Part shown: piece by piece, positions 1-5,756 of the stretch
Layout of the letters: each line of letters starts with the position of its first letter
Numbering within the stretch: position 1 is the first letter of the stretch
NCBI GenBank assembly: GCA_903915615.1
Contig: CAIWTR010000623.1
Span: 1-12,817 of the forward strand
Length of the DNA: 12,817 bases
From: an uncultured Armatimonadota bacterium
Lineage (GTDB): Bacteria; Armatimonadota; Armatimonadia; Armatimonadales; Armatimonadaceae
Direction: 5' to 3'
The notes under the pieces: model-generated
What the model was told of the DNA's origin: nothing
The model's database searches: none
Seen by the model: only the letters and a program-made list of their open reading frames with translations
Made by a program: the position numbers and the translations under genes

Positions 1-1048
1 CAATCAATGAGCACCGGGCTGGATAGGTCAATGTCGCAGCTGCCCGCGCAATCGTCACCTGACCATCCTCGAGCGGCTGCCGCATCACCTCAAGGACATC
101 CCTGTGAAACTCTGGTAGCTCATCTAGAAAGAGCACCCCCCGATGCGCAAGACTAACTTCCCCCGGCCGGGGAATACTTCCGCCACCCGTAAGACCGGCG
201 TGTGACACGGTGTGGTGCGGAGATCGAAATGGCCGATGAACCATCAGACGCGTTCCACCCGCTGTGATACTTGAAATACTGTGGATGCGAGTGACATCGA
301 GGGCCTCCTCAACACTCATCGGAGGCAGAATCCCAGGCATCCTACGCGCGAGCATCGTCTTACCACTCCCTGGCGGACCCACCATCAACAGGTTGTGTCC
401 ACCTGCCGCAGCGATTTCCAAAGCTCGCTTTGCCGCGAGATTCCCTTTCACATCCGCGTAGTCCACGTGTAACAAAAGAGCACGACTGAGGAGCTCTTCA
501 GGATCCGGACGTGGCGGGATGACATAGGTATCTCCACGAATCACCTGCACAGCATCTAGCAGCGTTTTGACCGGGATGACCTTGATGCCATCCACCAATG
601 CTGCCTCGGCATAGTTTTCCCAAGGCACAATCAGCTTGAGGTGTTCGCGCTTGCGCACCGCCATCGCAACCGAGAGCGACCCCGGCACAGCCCGCACACT
701 GCCATCGAGGCCAAGCTCGCCAATCAGCAGGCATCCCGTAAGTCCACTGATAGGAACTTGCTCTGTGGCTGCGAGGACTGCCATGGCGATAGGGAGATCA
801 AATGCGGGACCTGCCTTACGAACATCCGCTGGCGCAAGATTGACAACGGTTGCCCGATCGGATGGAAACCGGAGGTTGGAATTTCTAATCGCAGCTCGGA
901 CACGCTCACGGCTTTCCTGCACGGCCGCATCGGGTAGCCCGACGATGGTAAAGACAGGCATTCCTGTCGCAACATTTATTTCGACTTTGATAGGAAGGGC
1001 ATCGATCCCAAACAACGTCGCACTCTCAACAACTGCCAGCATTTTCAT
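1..1048 (-). CDS. comM: YifB/ComM family Mg-chelatase-like AAA+ ATPase, N-terminal part (gene runs off the left edge)
   Basis: Read on the minus strand, the frame is open from the ATG at 1048 to the window edge: 349 codons of a protein usually about 500 residues long. The N-terminal ChlI-like domain (about residues 10-130) has the typical VVNLAPADVRKAGPAFDLPIA stretch. The ATPase domain has Walker A GPPGSGKT at 224-231, the family signature FRSPHHTVSHAGLTGGG near 274-290, and Walker B GVLFLDE at 304-310. In Haemophilus and Vibrio, ComM is a hexameric helicase that promotes branch migration when transformed DNA integrates; in non-competent bacteria the role is unclear. The start is supported by GGAGG a few bases upstream; a second ATG two codons later is the alternative. 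The C-terminal lid domain lies outside the window. It diverges from larE. Family assignment is very secure; a competence role here is inference. Confidence 0.95.
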   Translation of the reverse strand, partial: MKMLAVVESATLFGIDALPIKVEINVATGMPVFTIVGLPDAAVQESRERVRAAIRNSNLRFPSDRATVVNLAPADVRKAGPAFDLPIAMAVLAATEQVPISGLTGCLLIGELGLDGSVRAVPGSLSVAMAVRKREHLKLIVPWENYAEAALVDGIKVIPVKTLLDAVQVIRGDTYVIPPRPDPEELLSRALLLHVDYADVKGNLAAKRALEIAAAGGHNLLMVGPPGSGKTMLARRMPGILPPMSVEEALDVTRIHSISSITAGGTRLMVHRPFRSPHHTVSHAGLTGGGSIPRPGEVSLAHRGVLFLDELPEFHRDVLEVMRQPLEDGQVTIARAAATLTYPARCSLI

Positions 1049-1121
1049 ACACCTCCGGTAACCTTGTGGGCTGCATTTCCCACCCCGGCCCCGGCTGGCG
1101 AATGTGCTCCCTATACCTTTC

Positions 1122-1200
1122 GTAAAAAATGCACCGCGGATGACACAAAACGTGAAAAAAGTCAGCATTTTTTACAGACAGCAGTCATCGCCCCGCGGTG
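1122..1200. promoter_or_regulatory. Interlocked inverted repeats in the comM-larE divergent region (possible pseudoknot leader)
   Basis: The 243-base gap between comM and larE holds two perfect or near-perfect inverted repeats. Pair A: GTAAAAAATGC (1122-1132) with GCATTTTTTAC (1165-1175), 11 of 11 bases. Pair B: CACCGCGG plus ATGAC (1132-1144) with GTCAT (1184-1188) plus CCGCGGTG (1193-1200), 13 pairs with a 4-base bulge. The arms run A-left, B-left, A-right, B-right, which is pseudoknot order in RNA; as DNA they could be operator half-sites. A short TGAC/GTCA pair (1141-1144, 1161-1164) offers a further alternative. No known riboswitch or NikR-type site is recognised, and no convincing sigma-70 promoter is visible in either direction. 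Confidence 0.4.
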
Positions 1201-1291
1201 GGAACATCGGAAATCTAAAGGCTCAGGACATCAATCCGAGTGGACCAATGATGCGAGCCCCGCACACGGATGCGGTAATCTTAATGGCATC

Positions 1292-2155
1292 GTGACCACA
1301 CCTCTGACCCTTGCCGACTGGCGTGTAAATGAAGCCACGGCTATCGAACGCGAACAGCTCCTCCGACATGAAATCCGTACCCTTGGAGGACTCGTAACGG
1401 GTTATTCCGGTGGCGTTGATTCGACGTATCTCTGCGTTATCGCACACCAAGAGCTCGGTGACCGGGCACGCGCCGCTATCGCTGTTTCGCCAAGCCTCCC
1501 GCATCGCGAGTGGACGGATGCGGTCCGGATGGCAGCGCAGCACGGCTTCCCCGTTGATGTCCTTGACACCGAAGAACACCTTCGCGCAGGCTATATCGAG
1601 AACTCTGGAAACCGCTGCTACCACTGCAAGGATGAGCTCTTTATCCACCTCCGCCGCTTCGCAGAGTCACTAAGCATTCCTTATATTGCTTTCGGCGCCA
1701 TCATGGATGACATTGGTGACCACCGTCCAGGTGCCGTTGCCGCACGCGAACACGGCGCCCTCGCACCTCTCCAAAATGCAGGCCTGAACAAACGGGAAAT
1801 TCGCTTTTTGTCGCGTAAATTGGGCATCGATGCCTGGTCAAAACCCGCGATGGCTTGTCTGGCATCCCGAGTCCAATACGGAATCCCTGTTACACCGGAG
1901 CTGCTTTCGCGCATCGAGGAAGCGGAGAACATCATCAAAGACCTGGGCTACGCCGATGTCCGCGTTCGCCACCATGGAGCCATCGCCAGGATTGAACTTG
2001 GTGGAAACGAGCTTCCAACATTTTTTACAAATGGTCATCACGCGCACTGTGGAAATGCCATCAAGGCGCTTGGTTGGGACTTTGTTACCATCGATGTCCT
2101 TGGCTATAAATCAGGCTCGATGAACGCGCTCCTGTCGCGCGATGAGGAGGCGTAA
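1292..2155 (+). CDS. larE: LarE, ATP-dependent sacrificial sulfur transferase of NPN cofactor synthesis
   Basis: LarE adenylates the carboxylates of the pyridinium dicarboxylate made by LarB and converts them to thiocarboxylates, the sulfur ligands of the nickel-pincer nucleotide used by lactate racemase-type enzymes. The PP-loop ATP-binding motif SGGVDS is at 39-44. Cysteines at 109 and 112 (CYHCK) and 189 (ACLASR) form the three-Cys pattern of LarE proteins known to carry a [4Fe-4S] cluster, unlike the single sacrificial Cys176 of Lactiplantibacillus plantarum LarE. The C-terminal GYKSGSMN motif is typical. I start at GTG 1292 (287 residues, normal for the family), although no strong ribosome site precedes it; the frame stays open upstream to about 1064, but that stretch does not look like LarE. 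Its stop TAA abuts the larB ATG. Identity very secure; start moderately so. Confidence 0.93.
   Translation: MTTPLTLADWRVNEATAIEREQLLRHEIRTLGGLVTGYSGGVDSTYLCVIAHQELGDRARAAIAVSPSLPHREWTDAVRMAAQHGFPVDVLDTEEHLRAGYIENSGNRCYHCKDELFIHLRRFAESLSIPYIAFGAIMDDIGDHRPGAVAAREHGALAPLQNAGLNKREIRFLSRKLGIDAWSKPAMACLASRVQYGIPVTPELLSRIEEAENIIKDLGYADVRVRHHGAIARIELGGNELPTFFTNGHHAHCGNAIKALGWDFVTIDVLGYKSGSMNALLSRDEEA
2144..2150 (+). promoter_or_regulatory. Ribosome binding site of larB inside the larE 3' end
   Basis: GAGGAGG lies within the last larE codons, five bases before the larB ATG at 2156. The larE TAA (2153-2155) touches that ATG, so larE and larB are likely translationally coupled. Confidence 0.8.
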
Positions 2156-2926
2156 ATGGATTCGCAAGATATCCGCACATTGCTCGAAGCCGTGTCAATT
2201 GGCTCCACGGATGTCACATCCGCGCTTGAACTGCTCTCGACTCTGCCCTTTGCAACCGAGTCACTCAGCTATGCAACCCTCGACACCGGCCGTAAAGCCC
2301 GCACCGGGTTTGCGGAAGTCGTCTACGGTGCTGGGAAGACTCCAGCCCAGTGCATCGGAATTGCAGAAACACTCCTCGGACATCAGTCACGGGTGCTCTT
2401 CACCCGCCTTAGCGATGCATCCTCGGCAGCCCTTATCGAGGCTTTTCCAGTGCATCGCAGCTGGACGGATGGCCGTACAGTCCTCATCGGCGAAATCCCA
2501 GGGCAGGTGTTTACGGGAAAGGTCTTGGTCGTAACGGCTGGGACGAGCGATCTCCCTGTCGCGGATGAGTGTGTCGCAACGCTTCTGGCGCATGGCGCGG
2601 ATGTTAGCTCAATCACAGATGTTGGCGTCGCGGGCATCCACCGTATTCTCGCCAAAACAGATGCGCTTCGTGCGGCAAGTGTGGTTGTGGTGGTCGCCGG
2701 GATGGACGGGGCGCTTCCAAGTGTGGTCGGCGGTCTCGTGGGTTGCCCAGTTATTGCTGTTCCAACATCTGTTGGTTACGGAGCCGCCCTCGGTGGAATT
2801 GCACCGCTGCTCACGATGCTGAATGCCTGCGCAAGTGGCATCTCGGTGGTCAATATCGACAATGGCTTTGGCGGGGCGATGGCGGCGCTGCGGATACTGC
2901 GCGGCCCGGACACCCAGGGAGAATAG
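2156..2926 (+). CDS. larB: LarB, nicotinate adenine dinucleotide carboxylase/hydrolase (NPN synthesis)
   Basis: LarB carboxylates the pyridinium ring of NaAD at C5 and splits the phosphoanhydride, releasing AMP and giving pyridinium-3,5-biscarboxylate mononucleotide, the first intermediate of NPN synthesis. The 256-residue length fits the family (about 250). The N-terminal part contains the family pattern RTGFAEVVYGAGKTPAQ at 49-65. The C-terminal half is PurE-like: TAGTSDLPVADEC at 127-139, DVGVAGIHR at 155-163, AGMDGALPSVVGGL at 181-194, PTSVGYGA at 203-210, and MLNACASG, whose Cys225 matches the catalytic cysteine (Cys221) of the L. plantarum enzyme. NIDNGFGG near 233-240 is also conserved. 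It sits directly against larE, and larC follows after 33 bases, so the three genes form one operon. Very secure. Confidence 0.96.
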   Translation: MDSQDIRTLLEAVSIGSTDVTSALELLSTLPFATESLSYATLDTGRKARTGFAEVVYGAGKTPAQCIGIAETLLGHQSRVLFTRLSDASSAALIEAFPVHRSWTDGRTVLIGEIPGQVFTGKVLVVTAGTSDLPVADECVATLLAHGADVSSITDVGVAGIHRILAKTDALRAASVVVVVAGMDGALPSVVGGLVGCPVIAVPTSVGYGAALGGIAPLLTMLNACASGISVVNIDNGFGGAMAALRILRGPDTQGE

Positions 2927-2959
2927 CGCAGCAGCGCACGTAGATCAGGAGCTTGGAAC

Positions 2960-4171
2960 ATGCGGATCGTCTATTTGGATTGTTTCAGTGGTATTTCCGG
3001 GGATATGACCCTCGGGGCGCTTCTCGGTCTCGGCGCCGATGAGCAGGAATTCCGACGCCAGCTCGCATTGCTTGGCGTGGGCGGCTACGAGCTGACGATT
3101 GCCCGGCGCAAGGTCGAAGGCCTAATGTCCGTGGATGTCGATGTGCTCCTCACGGAAGTCGACACCGGACACGGACGCCACCTCTCGGACATCCATGAAA
3201 TCTATGCCGCAAGCAGCCTCCCGGCGCGGGTCATCGAGCGTGCAACCGCGATTTTTGAAAACCTGGCTGAGGCGGAGGCCAAAGTCCATGGCACAACGAA
3301 GGAAGAGATTCACTTCCACGAGGTTGGCGCTGTCGATGCCATTGTTGACATCACCGGCACATGTATTCTGCTTGAAATGCTAAATGTGGATGCCGTTTAC
3401 TGCTCGCCACTGCCATATTCGCGTGGATTTGTTGACTGCCAGCATGGGCGGATGCCACTTCCTGCGCCAGCAACACTTGAGCTGATGGCGGGAATCGCGA
3501 CGTATCCAGTGGATGTCCGTGGCGAGCTCGTTACGCCGACGGGCTGCGCCATCGTCGCGACGCTCGCGGGCCCAGCGAACATCGGCAATGCGCCGGCGAT
3601 GACGCCTATCGCCACAGGCTGGGGCGCTGGTAAGAAAAACTTTGGCACCGAATATCCAAACCTACTGCGCGCGGTATTGGCTGAAATCCCTGGCAAAAGC
3701 CCGAAGGCTGGCGCGAATGGGGCATCCCAGGATGTTGTCGTCATCGAGACAAACGTCGATGACATTTCCGCAGAGATTCTCGGCCATGCGCAGGAGGCGC
3801 TTCTCGGCGCAGGTGCCCTGGATGTAACCATGCACGCTGTCCAGATGAAGAAGAACCGTCCGGGAACCGCGATTACGGTTTTATCTGAGCCATCAAGGGA
3901 AGCAGAAATCCTGAAAGTCCTCTTCCGCGAGACCGGGACACTCGGTGTCCGCCGCCGCGTGTCCGAGCGCGTGACGCTTGAGCGCAGCTTTGCGTATGTG
4001 CAGACGCCCTTTGGGATGCTTTCCATCAAGCAAGGTTTTCTGGATGGCGAGTTAGTCCAAGCGGCGCCTGAGTTTGAACAATGCCGCTCCGCGGCGCTTG
4101 CGGCTGGTGTGGCTGTCCGGGATGTATACCAAGCGGGGATGGCGGCATGGGATGCTGTGACTGGGCGGTAG
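2960..4171 (+). CDS. larC: LarC, CTP-dependent nickel insertion cyclometallase (single continuous frame)
   Basis: LarC inserts Ni2+ into the thiocarboxylated pyridinium precursor to finish the NPN cofactor, in a CTP-dependent reaction. The 403 residues cover both regions. LarC1 has YLDCFSGISGDM at 5-16, EIHFHEVGAVDAIVDI at 116-131 and VTPTGCAI at 191-198. LarC2 has ETNVDDISAE at 263-272, MKKNRPGTA at 296-304 and GTLGVRRRVSER at 326-337. In L. plantarum the two halves are separate frames joined by a programmed ribosomal frameshift; here they are one uninterrupted ORF. The His-rich loop common in LarC1 is reduced (GHGRHLSDIHEI at 70-81). The start ATG has AGGAG eight bases upstream. A strong terminator follows the stop. 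No larA gene or nickel importer is in the window, so the enzyme served is elsewhere. Confidence 0.96.
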   Translation: MRIVYLDCFSGISGDMTLGALLGLGADEQEFRRQLALLGVGGYELTIARRKVEGLMSVDVDVLLTEVDTGHGRHLSDIHEIYAASSLPARVIERATAIFENLAEAEAKVHGTTKEEIHFHEVGAVDAIVDITGTCILLEMLNVDAVYCSPLPYSRGFVDCQHGRMPLPAPATLELMAGIATYPVDVRGELVTPTGCAIVATLAGPANIGNAPAMTPIATGWGAGKKNFGTEYPNLLRAVLAEIPGKSPKAGANGASQDVVVIETNVDDISAEILGHAQEALLGAGALDVTMHAVQMKKNRPGTAITVLSEPSREAEILKVLFRETGTLGVRRRVSERVTLERSFAYVQTPFGMLSIKQGFLDGELVQAAPEFEQCRSAALAAGVAVRDVYQAGMAAWDAVTGR

Positions 4172-4188
4172 AGTTACACAGAACAACC

Positions 4189-4228
4189 AAAAACCACCCG
4201 GGGCCAATGTAGGCGCCGGGTGGTTTTT
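4189..4228. terminator. Bidirectional intrinsic terminator between larC and the convergent oxidoreductase gene
   Basis: AAAAACCACCCGG (4189-4201) pairs perfectly with CCGGGTGGTTTTT (4216-4228). After a G-G mismatch, three more inner pairs (4203-4205 with 4212-4214) close a six-base loop. The T-run on the plus strand serves larC; the A-run at 4189-4193 becomes a T-run for the minus-strand gene ending at 4247. Confidence 0.88.
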
Positions 4229-4246
4229 TCGTCTTTTAGACCCGCC

Positions 4247-5479
4247 TTATTTGTATATTGGGAGGGTGTACGGTTTGCGGTACTCACGGAAGTACGATGT
4301 TGTATTCTTCCCAGCTTTTCCAACAAGGTCCATTTTGCTACGGTCAAAGCGAATAGTTTCGCCGCTCAAGTAGGCGATGTTCGCCATGTGGCAGACCATG
4401 GTGGTCTTCGCCATCGATGCCAGACTCGACCGGGTCTGCTGGCGGGTGCGGACACCATCCAGCCAGTTTTGCCAGTGGTCATTGACCGCAGGTGATTCCT
4501 CTTTGTCCATCGGCTCGCCATTGGCTTCATGGACACTCCAGCCACCACGCCAGCAGCGTACACAGCGGCCATCCGCGCCGACCCATTCCACGCCGCAGTC
4601 AGGGCGGTTCGCGTAGTCACGGCCTGTCGACCAGGTCATGACGACATCTGGGTTCTCGAACTTGAAGATGGCCTCGACGGTGTCAGGAGCCGTTCGGTCA
4701 TCCGTTGGGTAGGCCAGCTTGCCGCCGTATGCGCTCACGGATGTCGGCATCACGAGGTCTTCATTATTTGGGCTGAGGCCGAGGAGGGCGATGTCGAGCA
4801 TGTGCACGCCCCAGTCACCCGTCATGCCGGTACCGGTGTTCATAAACCAGCGCCAGTTGCCATGGACATGGTTGGACTTGTAAGGCACCATTTTCGCAGG
4901 GCCAATCCACATGTCGTAATCAAGCGATGCTGGCACGGCGGATGGTCGGTCATTGCCAACCTTGGAGCCATCCGTACGCCACGCACGCGCCATCACAATC
5001 TTGCTGCCCAGCTTGCCTGCGCGGACAAAAGAAATGGCATCGGTGAACTCTTTGCCGCTCCGTTGCCATGTTCCGACCTGAACGATTTTCTTGTGGTACG
5101 CGACTGCATTTGCCATCGAGCGTGCTTCCACAAAGTTGTGCGAGATAGGCTTTTCGCAGTAGGAGTCCTTGCCTGCCTCGACGGTATGGATGAGGTTGAG
5201 GGCGTGCCAGTGGTCAGGGGTTCCGACGATAATGGCATCGATGTCCTTGCGCTCGAGCATCTTACGGTAGTCTTTGAAGAGTTCAGGCTTGCGGCCGTAC
5301 TTCTTCTCAACGGCATTGATATCGCCACCCATGCGGCTTGTGTCAACATCGCAGAGAGCAGCAACTTCGACGCCCTGCTTGCCCATTAAGTTGCGCATGT
5401 TGGCGGCGCCCATGCCTCCGCAGCCGATCAGACCCAACACAATGCGGTTGTTGGCACCCTGTACGCGGTTGTAGTTCAT
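4247..5479 (-). CDS. Gfo/Idh/MocA family NAD(P)-dependent oxidoreductase
   Basis: Members oxidise or reduce sugars, inositols and similar compounds with NAD(P). The Rossmann motif GLIGCGGMG is at 16-24, CDVD near 43-46, TPDHWH at 87-92, the signature EKP at 109-111, and GDWGVHMLD is the usual active-site region carrying the conserved His. The C-terminus (SYFREYRKPYTLPIYK) is typical of the subfamily common in Planctomycetota, Acidobacteriota and Armatimonadota, whose members mostly carry a Tat signal. Here no twin-arginine leader exists: MNYNRVQGANNR aligns with what is usually the start of the mature protein. The frame is open to a GTG at 5530 (427 residues), but a promoter-like element would place the transcript start at about that GTG, so I prefer the ATG at 5479 (410 residues). 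Substrate unknown. It is convergent with larC and shares its terminator. Confidence 0.88.
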   Translation of the reverse strand: MNYNRVQGANNRIVLGLIGCGGMGAANMRNLMGKQGVEVAALCDVDTSRMGGDINAVEKKYGRKPELFKDYRKMLERKDIDAIIVGTPDHWHALNLIHTVEAGKDSYCEKPISHNFVEARSMANAVAYHKKIVQVGTWQRSGKEFTDAISFVRAGKLGSKIVMARAWRTDGSKVGNDRPSAVPASLDYDMWIGPAKMVPYKSNHVHGNWRWFMNTGTGMTGDWGVHMLDIALLGLSPNNEDLVMPTSVSAYGGKLAYPTDDRTAPDTVEAIFKFENPDVVMTWSTGRDYANRPDCGVEWVGADGRCVRCWRGGWSVHEANGEPMDKEESPAVNDHWQNWLDGVRTRQQTRSSLASMAKTTMVCHMANIAYLSGETIRFDRSKMDLVGKAGKNTTSYFREYRKPYTLPIYK

Positions 5480-5535
5480 GGATGAACGTTCACCGGTACG
5501 GGGTGCGCTTCCTGCATGTTGGTCTGACACTCTGG

Positions 5536-5566
5536 GTTATAGACAAGGGATTCCCTATCCGGTCAA
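5536..5566 (-). promoter_or_regulatory. Candidate sigma-70 promoter of the Gfo/Idh/MocA gene, with a palindrome in the spacer
   Basis: On the minus strand, TTGACC (5566-5561) is followed by TATAAC (5541-5536). The 19-base spacer is long; a TCTATA reading two bases earlier gives 17. The spacer contains the palindrome AGGGATTCCCT (5546-5556), a possible operator. A transcript start about seven bases after the -10 falls near 5529, next to the upstream GTG, which favours the ATG at 5479 as the translation start. Confidence 0.45.
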
Positions 5567-5576
5567 CATTTGTTAA

Positions 5577-5699
5577 CTAGAGCTTTTCGACCAGAAACTT
5601 CAAACGCAGCTCGCTGTTATGCTTTGACAAGTCAGGATCACCAATAAAATGGCGACTGGTCGGGCTTGGATAAAGCATCATGTCAAACTTTTTTCCAGC
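5577..5699 (-). pseudogene. Detached second copy of the last 40 codons and stop of the S9 peptidase gene
   Basis: This stretch translates to 40 residues ending in TAG and matches the C-terminus of the S9 peptidase directly upstream (5757-5879) at 37 of 40 residues, including the catalytic-His segment, where SRHGIG has become SRHFIG. The other changes are Arg to Ser and Tyr to Phe. By eye 22 of about 122 bases differ, about 17 of them synonymous, so the copy evolved under protein-level selection before or since it separated. Similarity ends abruptly at about 5700. The copy begins exactly 180 bases from the parent and in the same frame: the 19 codons between the parent TAA and the copy contain no stop. 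It has no start codon or ribosome site of its own that I can see. It is either the stump of a deleted tandem paralogue or a readthrough tail. Confidence 0.85.
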
Positions 5700-5708
5700 T
5701 CTGAACGT

Positions 5709-5740
5709 GCACCGGTAGACAGACAAGCATATACCGGTGC
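5709..5740. repeat. Nine-base perfect inverted repeat between the S9 stop and its duplicated tail
   Basis: GCACCGGTA (5709-5717) pairs with TACCGGTGC (5732-5740) around a 14-base spacer. It lies 17-48 bases past the S9 stop in the direction of transcription. No T-run follows directly, so a Rho-independent terminator is doubtful. It marks the junction between the real gene and the copied tail. Confidence 0.6.
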
Positions 5741-5756
5741 CATCACTGTTCGAGCG

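Noticed and set aside
1049..1291. NikR operator or known nickel/cobalt riboswitch upstream of larE
   Set aside because: No GTATGA-N16-TCATAC-like dyad and no recognised riboswitch core is visible; only the unnamed interlocked repeats are there.
1064..1291. N-terminal extension of LarE from a TTG at 1064
   Set aside because: The 76 extra residues do not resemble LarE, would exceed the usual family length, and cover the structured leader; GTG 1292 gives the normal size.
3397..4029. Minus-strand ORF of 210 codons opposite larC
   Set aside because: Antisense shadow of larC, Ser/Pro/Arg-rich with no motif or ribosome site.
4529..5389. Long plus-strand ORF of 286 codons opposite the oxidoreductase gene
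   Set aside because: It is antisense to a clear Gfo/Idh/MocA gene with all family motifs; its translation is low-complexity His/Val/Arg text with no domain.
5709..5740. Rho-independent terminator after the S9 gene
   Set aside because: The nine-base stem has a 14-base loop and no T-run on the downstream side, so I list it only as an inverted repeat.
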